A stretch of 64,000 bases of DNA from Phycomyces blakesleeanus NRRL 1555(-) (lineage: Eukaryota; Mucoromycota; Mucoromycetes; Mucorales; Phycomycetaceae), in the NCBI RefSeq assembly GCF_001638985.1, contig NW_017265142.1:984572-1048571 (forward strand), read 5' to 3'. This document shows positions 1 to 15,000 of this stretch, piece after piece. Below the pieces are notes generated by a model, which worked only from the letters and a program-made list of their open reading frames with translations, had not been told where the DNA came from and made no database searches. Position 1 is the stretch's first letter, and each line of letters begins with the position of its first letter. A program made the translations under genes and the position numbers.

Positions 1-269
1 TCTATATATCAGATTTCGTGCTTAATGAAAAGTTGATCTATCCATCGTATGGTTATGTAAGGAATATATCGGTCAATTTGATTTACATGATTTCTGATAA
101 ACTGAGCATGGAATAGGGCGAAGAAGAAACTGCTTCAGAAGACACATTAAAGACACCTAGCTATTTGCTGACATTGAGTATGTACACTACTATCTCGACA
201 AATCTAATCTAGTTTATACAATAAAGAGATACTAACTCGTTTGATTAAGCTTGCTGGCTCAGATACTTC

Positions 270-896
270 GTTGAAGACAGCGTTCAGAAATCGGACCGTC
301 TATTCGAAGGAAATATACTCGATGATATTGTTGAAAGTTGTTTACGCAAACCAAACTACTAGTAATTATCTCTCACCCACAAAACGCTTGCGTAACAAAA
401 CTAAGCAGTGTATTATAGTACACGCTCCGTTCTTCAGGCTGCTACTACAGTTGATCCTGAACTTGCAACATCCCTCAAACCTTTCATTCAATACATTGAT
501 CGTATGCTAAGAGCCAACAACAAAAAGGTTATTGAAGAAAAAATAGCTGATATCAAAACAAGTTATATGAACTGATATTATTTTTATACAAAGTCTACTG
601 AAACGACAGATTCTATTATGGAAGATGAAAGTATGAAGAATGAGTTGGATACTCTATCGAAACAACTTCAACTTGTCTATGGAAAGGTAAATAGTTGGAC
701 TTACTAATAGATTACTCATCATCCTTCTCTTTAGACCAAGAGTGCCGAAACAACTGTCGAGGCTAATGTTGAACAGGATAATGCTTCTCCGTGGGGGTTG
801 TATGATGCTTCAGCCTGGAAAAGCTGTCCAATCGGATGTCTTCCAAACGGAACAGTACCGTGTCTTGATTTACCAATCGCCATGGAAGAAAACTAA
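270..896 (+). pseudogene. LAS1-like ribosome biogenesis gene, 3' part, apparently decayed
   Basis: The last exon reads PWGLYDASAWKSCPIGCLP and ends LDLPIAMEEN before TAA at 894-896. This resembles the C-terminal W-x-PCPIG...LDLP region of Las1 proteins, which work with Grc3 in cleaving ITS2 of pre-rRNA. A clean intron (687-734, GTAAAT...TTAG, branch TACTAAT) precedes it. Upstream, Las1-like pieces lie in three different frames: SDRLFEGNILDDIVESCL near 290-350, LSPTKRLRNKT near 370-400, and PELATSLKPFIQYIDRML near 445-510. Stops and frame changes between them suggest a pseudogene or an older duplicate. The family call rests on recalled family features and is moderate; the frame breaks are directly visible. 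Confidence 0.45.
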
Positions 897-1258
897 AGGA
901 GAACAAGACAAATGAAATATATATATATGTATATTGAGATATCAACACTATTGATTGTAAAATGAATGAAATGGAATCAAGTGAATCTAAAGTTTAAGCA
1001 AGCAATACCGAATAAAGTCTCTAAAGCGTATTTTTATTTATTTATTTATTTATATCAATTCAATGATATAACTAAATTTTTCTTGGAAAGTAGTAATTAG
1101 GATACCAAATTCAAAGGCCATACGTTTCATAATGTTTTTTATTCTTATTTTTGTTTTTTGTTTTTGATTCTTAAAAAGAATACTTTTATGTTGCTTTACT
1201 TGTCAACCTAGAAAACAAGAAACATATCATACTTCAATGTAGATTTCAATATAATTAG

Positions 1259-1804
1259 AGGTGCTCTCGGAATTGTTTTTCGATAAAGAATTTTTTATCA
1301 AAAAACAATAATATTCCTATTTTAGAAGTATCTTTTTTTCAAAAAAGGAACAATATTTTTAAAGACCGTACTTTTTATACCTGCTCTCTAGCAGGGATAA
1401 ATTATTTTTTAATATCCAAATATAGAAATATATTTTTACTACTATCAGAACATCATTTGACAATCGCTTTTATCTTACTGTTATATATTATTTTCAGGGT
1501 CTTATTTGCTATACAAACCGGTAATTTCTACTCAAAATAATATATGGTATGCTATCTTGCACCAAGTGCTTTGCTTGAAGTCGAATATTACATGCTTCCT
1601 CATAGTGATAAAGCCACAAGAAAAAGTATTCCTTTAATATGCTTTCAAATAAGTTTATATCTTTGGAGTATAGTACTGACTATAACACCGACGTATTATT
1701 CATTACACAACATCTATATTTGGCACATATTAATCTTTTAAAAAAGGAACATTATTGTTTTTCGATAAAGAATTCTTTATCGAAAAACAATTCCGAGAGC
1801 ACCT
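1259..1804. mobile_element. MITE with ~65-bp terminal inverted repeats
   Basis: The ends are inverted copies starting AGGTGCTCTCGGAATTG at 1259 and ending in its reverse complement at 1804. Similarity extends about 65 bases inward with few mismatches. A three-base TAG duplication flanks it (1256-1258 and 1805-1807); alternative boundaries would give TTA or TTAG. Each arm contains a palindrome around TCGATAAAGAATTC; the right one (1755-1790) is a perfect 36-bp palindrome. The interior carries no credible gene (a 65-codon frame at 1544-1741 looks random). It is a non-autonomous DNA transposon, and the mobilising transposase is not identifiable here. Confidence 0.8.
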
Positions 1805-1859
1805 TAGTATTTTAGGTATACATGAGCACACATCGAGAGAGATGTATATAAACTAAGGT

Positions 1860-2640
1860 AGGTACGTTAGATATTAGCACTTTTATACTTATCACACTAG
1901 CAGGTGAGATGACCCCAAGTATCATTGTGGTTCTTGCTTTTGTCTTCGGTTAGGATAATCTCCGTCGTTCGGTAAAGTATATATTGTCTATGGAAGTTCG
2001 TACTAACACACCCACCGGGTATACCCGAATGCTGTGACCAGATTTACTTTTCGATTTGTTCAACTGGAACATCTTCTCCTGGTCGTTTCCGAGTTGTTGA
2101 TAAGACCTGTTTAATAATTGACGTACCAATCCTATTTGTTTCTATGGTGCCCTCAAAATTCAAATCCTTTTTTTCGTATCTTGATCTTCCATTGAATTCT
2201 TCAAATACAAGACCTTCTCTATAATAGTATTGCTGCTCTCTTTCAGATTTGATTTCTTATATATGTCAATTTATTATTCTTTTGTCCAAAGTAGTATATC
2301 CAGGCACGAAAAAGTACCTCCCTAGTAAGCAATGAAATGTCTTTAAGTTGCTTAGTCGACACAATTGAGTGAGCTTTTAGAACTTTTTGAAATGGTTTTG
2401 GAGAATGGATTTGATATAATGATAAATATACGATTGTTTGAATTTGTATTATGCTGAATACACTGTAACCCATATGGAATTTCCCTACTAATTTAGGCAG
2501 GAGGAACAGCAAGTTAATAAGCAAACCATCTATTCTCATTTTAATATTACAAATCCTTTCAAGATTAAATTGAATAAACAGGATCATAAAGACTGACAGC
2601 CCCCCCACACACACACAAAATCATGAGATATTGTTTATTG
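1860..2640 (-). pseudogene. decayed transposon-like coding relic (possibly TnpB/Fanzor-like)
   Basis: On the minus strand a 123-codon frame (2243-2614) contains LLTREVLFRAWIYYFGQKNN. In another frame just downstream (about 2040-2215) lies GLVFEEFNGRSRYEKK, followed by NFEGTIETNRIGTSIIKQ. The second part recalls the FxGxIxTDGxGxSI segment preceding the RuvC core of eukaryotic TnpB-like (Fanzor) proteins of Mucoromycota transposons. Frames are broken and no RuvC catalytic acids can be assigned, so it is at best a relic. It could also be a relic of another transposase family. Confidence 0.3.
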
Positions 2641-3239
2641 TTCCTTTTCGCACAAGTATCAAAGGTTTTAGGGATTGTGCAGCTCATAATCTCGAAGCAT
2701 GTATTTCAATTTTTTTAATGTTATACTTTTAGGATAAAAGATCCTGTTTCTCTTTGTAAAGTATATGTTCTGATGAAGGGACTGCGTCACCTGTCCATAG
2801 AAAGCATTTTTTCCCTATTGAATATATTATCATATACATATACTTTATTTTCTTTTCTACATTTTATTTATAAACTAACATCATCTTAAAATATAAGCCG
2901 GTTATTTCCTAATAGCGGCTAGGCTCGTCTATTGTGTTTACTTGTGCAAAAAAAAACCGAAATTTTTTCTAGTATCCATGAACAAAAAGTGCACAGACCA
3001 CTTTAGAGTAACCTACAAATCGCCGCTATAGAAACCAGTACTCCACCTTTAGATATTTTGCTACACCGATCAAGATCAAACCTTTCATTACTTCATTACT
3101 TCTTTACTTTACTTTGCAAAGTCGCTTTTATAAGTACTTTGAGTAAATATTATTAGCTGTTCCTTCTTCCGTAGAACAGTTACACAAACTTAGTAAAAAA
3201 AGAAACATACAGCTATATCACGTTTGCTCTGACGTGAGT
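2641..3239. other. non-coding spacer
   Basis: AT-rich sequence with poly-A and poly-T runs. No open frame or family resemblance was recognised on either strand. Confidence 0.6.
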
Positions 3240-3841
3240 ATCTAAGACTGACAAAAAGCGCAGTCCTAATCTTTGATCTCAGATGAAAACTTTTCGGTTA
3301 CATATGGAACCCCTCCAACGCGCGTCGTTTGTTTTCTCCTTGAGCAACAACAGTCCCGGTTTCATAGTGAGGCGTCTCTTGCGACCGTTGCAGGGAGATT
3401 CTTCCATGCTACAAGCATCGGAAAGTGAAAGTTGTTACTCGCCAGCTCAGTTAATTCTGAGAAGTCGTGGGGCATGGTCTCTTTTCATTTTTGGAAGGAC
3501 TACTGTGTACATCGCATCGCCAATGTGGAATCATGATGCTGGGGGGAGGGAGGTCTAACCTGTGGTGAGATGTGCTGGCTCTTCACTGCTAACCTGACTG
3601 AACTCTTTAACGGCTGACGGTGAAGCTACTGGTAGTCGAATGAGCTGGACCTTATCACCTAGTGGTAAGTTCTCTGGCGAGTTCGCACCCACATTACTCG
3701 GTGACGAGATGTGGGGCTGGATGAACGGGTGCTTTCCGTTGGTTTGCCACCATTCCAGCACCTCCTTCGCTACCAAGTCAGGTTTACGTCCTGAAGGAGA
3801 TTGAGCCGTGTAATGCGGGGACAAAGAACTTGGTGTCATGC
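3240..3841. other. GC-richer island with overlapping open frames, coding status unclear
   Basis: Base composition is clearly richer in G+C than the AT-rich flanks. On the plus strand a 91-codon frame starts with ATG at 3283 (MKTFRLHMEPLQRASFVFS) and stops at 3558. On the minus strand a frame runs from an ATG near 3841 (MTPSSLSPHYTAQSPSGRK) to a stop at 3555 and contains VAKEVLEWWQTNGKHPF. I recognise neither product. Composition and length make one of them plausible as an exon or an ancient mobile-gene fragment. The upstream in-frame part of the minus-strand frame (3842-4037) is AT-rich and unlikely to be coding. Confidence 0.35.
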
Positions 3842-4037
3842 TTTTTATTCTTTTACTCATGTAAAAGAACATTAAGTGAAATTCAATCAAATATAATAAA
3901 ATAGTTTCTTTATGTATATCTTTAAATAAGTAAATAAAGTACTTTTTAACTAGTATCGTCTCCAATAAAAAAAAACACGCTTTTAAACTTTTTTTTGCTT
4001 GATTGAAGAGCTCAATGTTGTAATTAGGAAGTTTCAT

Positions 4038-5235
4038 TAATAAGAGAAATTAATCTAGTCAAACAAATCTGAACATTAATAAAATATAATATAGCATGAC
4101 TTTTATTATCATTGTATTGATCACTGTGTTTAATTGTACATATTTTTGTCTATAAGGTCTATAAGGAAAACTCAGAATAATTTTTGAGAATGTCAATTTC
4201 GTGAAATGTACAAATGAATTTAGCTGACGCGGATGGATATTGTAAAGAGGATGTAATGGAATGAAAGAAAGAGAAGGAAACAAAGCGGAAAAAAAATAGA
4301 GAGGGAGATGAGAGGTAATAAAGAAATGTGTGTTTGAAAGAGACAAAAATATGTGATGCAAATTGAATGCAAAAGCAGTGCCCTCATTGTATTTACATAG
4401 TCTGCGAACAAGAAAGTTCAATTTGAATGTATTTATGAAACAAGCATCATTATCTATAAAAAAACATACTTTGAATATCAATTAATGCTTGTACCCTTCA
4501 TTCGTTGTTGCATACACACATGCGTAATTATATTCCTATTGCAAAGTATGATTTGAATCCAAGTTAGAAGAGTAAACAAAGTATCGACACATTACAAAAT
4601 GCATCCTTCAATACCGTCAATTTTGTTTATTACTACCATAATTAATTATTATTTTTCACATAAAATTTGAGGAGATTGAGAAAGATGTTTTTTTATTAAG
4701 AAAGGACAAACAGTTAAATCCGGAATGATAGAAGAATAAGAAGCTTCTTGTACATCTTGTCATATCTGAAATATTTAATTAAAATAATTTCTGAAAGTGT
4801 TTGCCCTATAAAAAGCATCTAATTTCGGCAATACTTACTGAAAACTACACTATATGCGCTTCTAATTTATTTCTTTTTGTAACTTTTCTCCTCTAAATCC
4901 TACTTTTCAATGTGCTGGAAGGAATTACAATGTCTAATATACATATACTCTGTTAAATAAGTTTGTTCTTTACTCACTTTTTTTTGCTTAGAAAGCAAAA
5001 AGGGTGGGATAATTCAGGAACTTGTGACGTAGTTGAAAAAAAATGGCCAATTTGATGCAGCGTCCCAAAAAAATAAGGAAAAAAAAAGCGAGTCCATAAG
5101 AGGTGAGGCTGGAGAGGGAGAAAGAGAATGAGTGCAAGAGAGAGACGTCAGGGAAGGAAATAACTCTGCTTAAATATTGCTTATTTCTTTTTCTTTTACT
5201 CATCCAAATAAATAAAGAAATACCTATATTTCATC
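4038..5235. other. AT-rich intergenic region
   Basis: No gene was recognised. Minus-strand open frames at 4059-4481 are low-complexity Phe/Leu/Ser-rich translations of purine-rich sequence. The 3' end probably holds the SmE promoter and 5' UTR; a polypurine GAGAGGGAGAAAGAGA stretch lies near 5110. Confidence 0.6.
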
Positions 5236-5805
5236 ATGTCGACCAAAGTACAGAAGATCATGGTCCAGCCGATCGTACGTTAATGTTACTCCAAGAAAGA
5301 TTTGAAACACAACATACTAATGATGCTGCGATGTATACATGTATATATATAGAACCTAATCTTTAGGTATCTACAAAACGTAATGATCGCCGATATCTCT
5401 CCCGGTTTTTTATTGAAGAAACGAAATTGTTTTTCTTTTTCTTTCGGCTAAATCAATGTTTGTTTTTTGTAGAAATCTAGAGTGCAAATTTGGTTGTTTG
5501 ACAAGTCTGACATGAGAATCGAAGGTCAAATTATTGTAAGTAAAGAGAAAAGGCATATCAACGCGAATAGAACATTTGTATAAATTAACATCATCTTATT
5601 GATGATTAGGGCTTCGATGAATTCATGAATCTGGTATTGGATGATGGTGAAGAAGTCATGACAAAGGAAAAGACCAGAAGAACAATAGGTAAAGATTAAA
5701 ATTATTAACGCGCGTATACCCGAATCAAACTAAACTATGGCTTGTGTAGGTCGTATAATGTTGAAGGGAGACAATATTTCATTGATCCAATCTGTAAATA
5801 ACTAA
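5236..5805 (+). CDS. SNRPE: small nuclear ribonucleoprotein SmE
   Basis: Core Sm-ring subunit of spliceosomal U1, U2, U4 and U5 snRNPs. Five exons: 5236-5274, 5353-5379, 5473-5535, 5610-5688, 5750-5805, giving 87 residues, the usual SmE length. The protein runs MSTKVQKIMVQP, NLIFRYLQN, KSRVQIWLFDKSDMRIEGQI, GFDEFMNLVLDDGEEV and RIMLKGDNISLIQS. It contains both Sm motifs, including the RIMLKGDN Sm2 signature. All introns are GT-AG. The start is the only ATG in frame before VQKIMVQP. The 27-nt second exon is notably small. Residue-by-residue agreement with the recalled family makes the call secure. Confidence 0.96.
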
Positions 5806-6420
5806 AGACTCTTTTGGCTATCATTATAACAATCGAATCGTTATAGAACTGATGTTTATTGTGGATTTTTCTTGGCTTAAAGGAGTGAAAATTGGAAAGA
5901 GCCAAAAGTCTGTTGTATTTTGATATACAAAGTTAAAAGAAGACATGCACAAAGACATTTATGATTATATATCCTCAATTTTTCCCTCAGAAAATTATAG
6001 TCGTGAAAGCATATTTTTTGTTTTGTTTTGAATAATAAGCTGTACATATATGTATTGATTAGCCTTTCTTGTGTATTAACGTAAATATAAGAGAGTGTCT
6101 TTTGAGATATATTGAGATAATCTGAAATGATTATTTGGTATATATAGAAAGTAGAAAAAATATTTTGAGAACTTATTTCTGAATACATTAATGGCTTATC
6201 TATAGTCAAAAGCAAAGACACCATCCAATGTACTAAAAGAAAGCACTTCTTCAAAAGAAACATTTAATAACCGCAGTTTCCGAGGAGAAAAACCTGTGTT
6301 CTTGAATGTCTTGTTTGGCATTGATTCTACGTCACATTGGACTGGTTTTGGGCTGCCATTTTTATTTGGCATTTTTGTTTTCCTTCCCGAGAGGATTTTT
6401 ATCTTTAATACATACACAAA
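5806..6420. other. intergenic spacer between SmE and PBDC1
   Basis: AT-rich. Minus-strand frames here show no family resemblance and overlap the probable PBDC1 promoter. No gene was recognised. Confidence 0.6.
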
Positions 6421-7333
6421 ATGCCTCTTCCATCCGCAGACGAACTCGAGCAGCTCGAAGATATTGGTACGTATTTAAGTTTGGTTCAGGTTTTTAGCTC
6501 ATTAGTTTTTGCTGCTCATTAGAAAAGCAATGGGCTGTCAAGGTATGCAAACTATATATACAACCACAGCAAGGTAAAAAAAAACTTTTTTCTTAAAGAA
6601 AAAATACGCGACGTAATGTTTCGTATACGAATACAAGTCATACTCACATATGTTTTCTTTTAGGCTATCGAATAAATATAAACAAATGGCATCCCAAAAA
6701 GACCAAGGCAATATGTTATCTAAATAACCATAATAATAATTAGGCTATGCATCACGCTGAGACCTATTTTAAGCTGATCTCTGCTATGGACTGCTCCAAG
6801 CTCCGTTTGACAAGGTAAATAAAAAAAATGCATGCTTTGGAGGAAACAAAACAACATGATGTCTCCTGATATACTCATATATATATGTGTGTGTGTGTGT
6901 ATGTTTGTATATAGCATTGATGATGAAATCTACAAGGACTTCATTGAAAACTTTCCTCATATTGATGTTAAGCACTTGGACGAGAAAGACTTCAAGTCTC
7001 CCGAGAGCAAGGATAAGTGGCGCCACTGGATCAACAAGTATGAGAAGAGAGTTAATGAATTCAACTTTGGCTGTTTGATCCGTATTGATCCCTCCAAAGA
7101 CTACACCGAGGAAAACACCATGTTTGGTAAGTGAAGTAAAAAGAAGACAAGAAGAATGAAATAAATCTTACAAGGGAAAATTTAATGTTTGTATAGGTGT
7201 CCGTATGCAGGTAAGAACTGAAAAATAGTCACGATGTCTAATAATATAAGCTAATCGTTTTTTTTTGTAGTTTTATGCTATTGAAATTGCCAGAAACAAG
7301 TTGGGATTGAATGCTGCTGTCCGCAAGCAATAA
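6421..7333 (+). CDS. PBDC1: PBDC1 homologue (polysaccharide biosynthesis domain-containing protein 1 family)
   Basis: Small conserved eukaryotic protein; the family has been linked to chaperone and protein-quality functions, but its role is not settled. Exons: 6421-6466, 6523-6542, 6744-6814, 6915-7126, 7197-7210, 7271-7333 (141 residues). The protein starts MPLPSADELEQLEDIEKQWA, continues AMHHAETYFKLISAMD and IDDEIYKDFIENFPHIDV, then KWRHWINKYEKRVNEFNFG, KDYTEENTMFG and FYAIEIARNKLGLNAAV, all in family order. Exon 5 is only 14 nt. Intron 2 has an earlier TTTTAG acceptor near 6663 whose use would lead to a stop within three codons (AIE, then TAA). Confidence 0.92.
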
Positions 7334-8511
7334 AATAGATACAAAGTTATAAAGAAAGAAAAAGTATGCCTATTTAAAAATGTGATATATACTAGTGGTT
7401 GAGAGTACATGCATAATTAGTGTGTGTGTTAGATATGTTAATAAATCTACTTTGCCATTCTAATTAAACTGGAAATAAAAGTTACGAATTACAAAACCAA
7501 TTGAAATTCAAAATATGTAAAAGGGATTTAAGCTAATAAGATACATAATAGATAGTGCTTGAATAACTTGTAATTGTTTTTGCTTTGAGCCTGGTAGCTA
7601 TAGATATATATGTATTAACTGTGTGTTATAATGTATATTTAACCAGCCGTGTGTGTGTGGGAGTGTATACACACTTATCTGTATATGAGTTGTTATACTT
7701 AGTCTGTGGTTTTATTATATTCTAATTATGATTTGCGTGTGTAATTGTATACCGCAATCGATCCGTCTTTTTCCCTTCCTCTCACTGAAAAGTAATGACT
7801 TATAAAACGCGATTTTGCAAGAGGAAGTAGACGATTATATACTATAACTGTACATAGGCGCAGTAATTTTTGGCTGGATTGAATAATTTGTTAAACGATG
7901 ATTTATTACATACATATAGCTATATTTTAACAACAAACTGAATTAAATCCAAGGTGTCACAGGTGAAATAACGTTTAGCTGTAAAAACATAGAATACTTC
8001 ACAGCTTGAATCTATAAATGTATCCTCATATGACAGAAATAAAAGAAAAATAGCGCTGCTTTATACACTTGTAGCTTAGAAGAAGAATAAGTTCCAAAAA
8101 TTGTATTCCAGTTAGGGGTAAGTTTGGCACTTCGTTGCCAACTAAATTAGACACATTTCAATGATATATACTTAATTAGAAAACTTCCTATATCACACTA
8201 TACAATTCCTATTTCTAAACTTATAACCGCAGTAACGTTATAATACACAAAGAATTAAATTAAATAAAACAAAAATATGTTAGCATATCAGGGCTTTTGT
8301 GAAGGTTTAACAGTAGGCTTAGCGACGTCAGCAGATCGATTTGTTACGTCAACTGCGCTACCTGCACCTTGACAATAGCGGTACCTTTTAAGCTTACGTA
8401 TAACACATCTCTTTTAATAGTCCTCACAGTCTTCCTTGGTCATTCAATCTTGCTCCTTTAATCCATCATTATCCCATAAATTGACATTAAAAACCCACAC
8501 AAATTACAAAA
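7334..8511. other. intergenic spacer between PBDC1 and CUL1
   Basis: AT-rich with TG-rich patches. No gene was recognised. The last ~150 bases upstream of 8512 are expected to hold the cullin promoter and 5' UTR. Confidence 0.6.
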
Positions 8512-12005
<3,494 letters not shown>

Positions 12006-12234
12006 TTGAGAAAGGTTATTTACAAAAAAAAAAAGACAAAAACAAATTAAGGTTCCTTTTTCCAACTCAAGAGTATCCGCATTTCTTGTTCTATATCGCC
12101 CATTTTTCTCATTACAAAGAAGTGAGAGACTTTAACCAAATCACATTAAAGGCTTTTTTTTTGCCACATTTTTCTTTATGTGATTCGATAGAAGAAGAAA
12201 CATTTGTCTAAATTCGATATCTCAATTTTCTCTA

Positions 12235-12813
12235 TCAATAACTGGGGTGTATTGATTCCCTGATTGACGATCCTATGAAATGCGTTATTTTTATTATATT
12301 CGAATAAGCTCCTAGTACCTTTTTCCATTGATCCACATAGGGTTTAATGAATGCAAATATGATCAATCCAAATATAATCACCAAGAATATTCTTACGATG
12401 ATCTCATCCTTGAACGAGTCACGTGCTAGGAAACAAATCAGCTTTTTCTTTCAGGTACTTTATTTTTATTTTATTTTATTTTATTTTATTCATAATCTTA
12501 CCAAAGCATGCTGTTCTAAAGTCATTACTCGGGCATGTCTCGTCAGCAATTCCATCACACATTCCATCCTTTACATTATCCAGACAAAATTGCTTTGTGC
12601 AATTTGAGCAGGGTTTTGGGTCAACCATGGGAAGCTCAAAGATAGTACTGTTTGAACCGCAGAAACATTTGCAAAACATTTGTAGCTCTACTGCTTGAAC
12701 ACCTTTGGTGAACAATGTCAAGAGAGACTTTTATGTGTAGTTGATAAGCAATGTGTTTTTTAACTTGGCTAATCATTACTTACAGGAATGAGTAAAAGCA
12801 AAACTAGCGCCAT
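12235..12813 (-). CDS. small Cys-rich single-pass membrane protein, conserved in fungi, function unknown
   Basis: Three exons on the minus strand: 12813-12784, 12727-12502, 12425-12235 (148 residues). The first two exons join to a signal peptide, MALVLLLLIPSLLTLFTKGV, with likely cleavage after VQA. The lumenal part has a cysteine pattern with FCKCFCGSNSTI, KPCSNCTKQFC and CDGIADETCP. Then come ACFARDSFKDEIIVR, one transmembrane helix (IFLVIIFGLIIFAFI) and a short cytosolic tail. The same layout (CxC plus NSTI, CxxC, a CF-x-RDS-x-KD motif, one helix) occurs in uncharacterised fungal proteins. The first intron ends in AAG. Convergent with CUL1, about 230 bases away. Exact C-terminal end is less certain. 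Confidence 0.75.
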
Positions 12814-15000
12814 GAGCTATTTGTGCTATTGATTTGTATAGAATTGATTAAGTGATGCGTGCAGAGCTTTTATTGGACTTATATAGACGACCCAGCGTCA
12901 ATTTGGATTCTCAGCCAAAGCGACGTAACACTTTAAGCATATCTATCCATCGGAGTCTGTAACATAGAGTATAAAAGCATCACTGATCTTCTTTTGATCT
13001 GTTATTGGAGAATATTGAGTATTCACTATAAGATATTCTGGACAAAGTACCTTATCTTCGAATATTATTGACAAACTCTAGAAATAAAATCTGGCTCAAA
13101 TGTTTAATTAGACAATATAATTATGGAATCAAAGTAGTGGTCATCAACGGTATCGCTTTTAATTAAAGAGAGTTTGCTACCCTTATATTTTATGCGCTTA
13201 TTTAGCTGTATTATTTTACGTGGTAGCCTAGCAGAGGTTTTCATTATACCACAAGTTGGAAGTCTTTTGTTTTCTGGATAATAAAAAAAAAAACATTTTA
13301 TCTATGAATTTACAATTCTCGATGTGATAAATATCTGTGTTCATCTAATAATTGAAAAAATGAAATATCTAATCAGATTCTGAAAATACTGTTTCCCAAT
13401 TGAATTTCTTCAGCTTTACCCCCTTCATTTTAGGAACCTACCAAGTCATTTATGTAGTTAATTTTACAGTCAATGGAAAATAGCGATGAAACATATTGAA
13501 GGATTTAAGCTTTTTTAAATAGACTTTTGTTGCAAGATATGAGCATGTCTTTTTTTATTGATTTGTGATTGCTTAAGCTAAAATTTGCTTTTTTTGAAGC
13601 AATTATATTTACTGTTTCTAAGAGATACATTATGGCTATCAATATATACAAGTATAATAAATACGTATGTTGCATATTTTATTGTGCGTATTATATGGTT
13701 TTGTTTCGTTTAGATCGTCTCCAGTATATCTAAAGCCTATATTGGCTGGTTATTTGCATGTTACTGTCATAAACTATTTGTCTACTAAAAGTCTGTTAAC
13801 TGAATCACCCTGCTTTCCCAGACTTCTAGTTAATCGTTTGTATTTCTTAGAAATTACGTAGCGATATTTGTAAACATGTTATATATTATGCAATTAATCA
13901 CTATAAAGAGCCATTAGTAGAATAGATGCTATAATATTATCAATGGATTCGGCTTTCATAGTAGAAGACTTCCTAAACCTAGTATAGTTTCTAGTTTCTA
14001 GCTTTCAGGATCCTGTATAATTCCTGGTATTGTCCTTTGTATTTTTGCACAATCAAGCAATCCCAAGCGCAGATGTTCCATTGAATATGTCAATAAAATA
14101 AATTATTGTCACACAAAGACAGGGAAGCTGTAGACTGAGATATATTATAGATCAGATTTATATATTTTTATTTGTAAAATAAGACAGAGTCAGTCAATTG
14201 TAATAAATATTGTGTATAATACAAGCATATAAAGTGATATTTGGAGGTAGTTAAAAGAAGCAAAGAAAAAGTTCATAATAAGTTCAGTTTATCTGGTGAC
14301 TATTCGTCTATCTATATAGTTTTTGAGAAAGTTCCAAGTGGTTCAAAGTTCTGCCTACATCTACTGTATATTTTGTGGTTATTAAATAATAGAGTTGGCC
14401 AATAGAACCCTGCAGATCTTTATATTCAATTGCGAATTCATATTACATTGTCCCACATTCAAGAATACACAAAGCCAAAATATAGTCAATAAGATAGCCC
14501 ACGCACACATATATACACAACAATCATGTCTTGGTTTTCTGGAAGTAATATGAAAAATCAAGACTTTTGTACGTCAAAACAGGCAATCGAATGGCTATTA
14601 AATATTTAGACATGTCTTGAGGGCGCGGAATTATAGGTTCTATTGATGAAAAGAATACTCATTCAGTAACCCATAATTCTTCAAGTGTAACAACGGAATG
14701 TGCTGTGTATGTAAATGTCCTATCTGATAAAATGATTCTTGGAGCTTGGGTATCAGATTGGTAGCTCTGTTATCCGTAATAATATTTTTTTTAGTAATTT
14801 CAATTATACGTATAACTGTTGCAAATACTCTCTCTCTCTTTTTCTCTCTTTGTATATAAATAATAAGGGCATTCACAAATTATGGCTTCTTTAATTTGTA
14901 AAACATATAGACATGGGGGTGTAATGCAATCTTTATAGAAACTTTTCAAAGTAATGAGGGGCATACCATTTTCTTTTATTAATACAATCTGTATTTGTGG
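12814..15000. other. long intergenic region, no gene recognised
   Basis: AT-rich sequence. Short open frames (for example 13667-13861) show no family resemblance. The first few hundred bases upstream of 12813 probably contain the promoter of the minus-strand membrane protein. Confidence 0.5.

Noticed and set aside
4059..4481. A 140-codon minus-strand frame
   Set aside because: Translation of purine-rich low-complexity DNA into Phe/Leu/Ser; no start context or family match.
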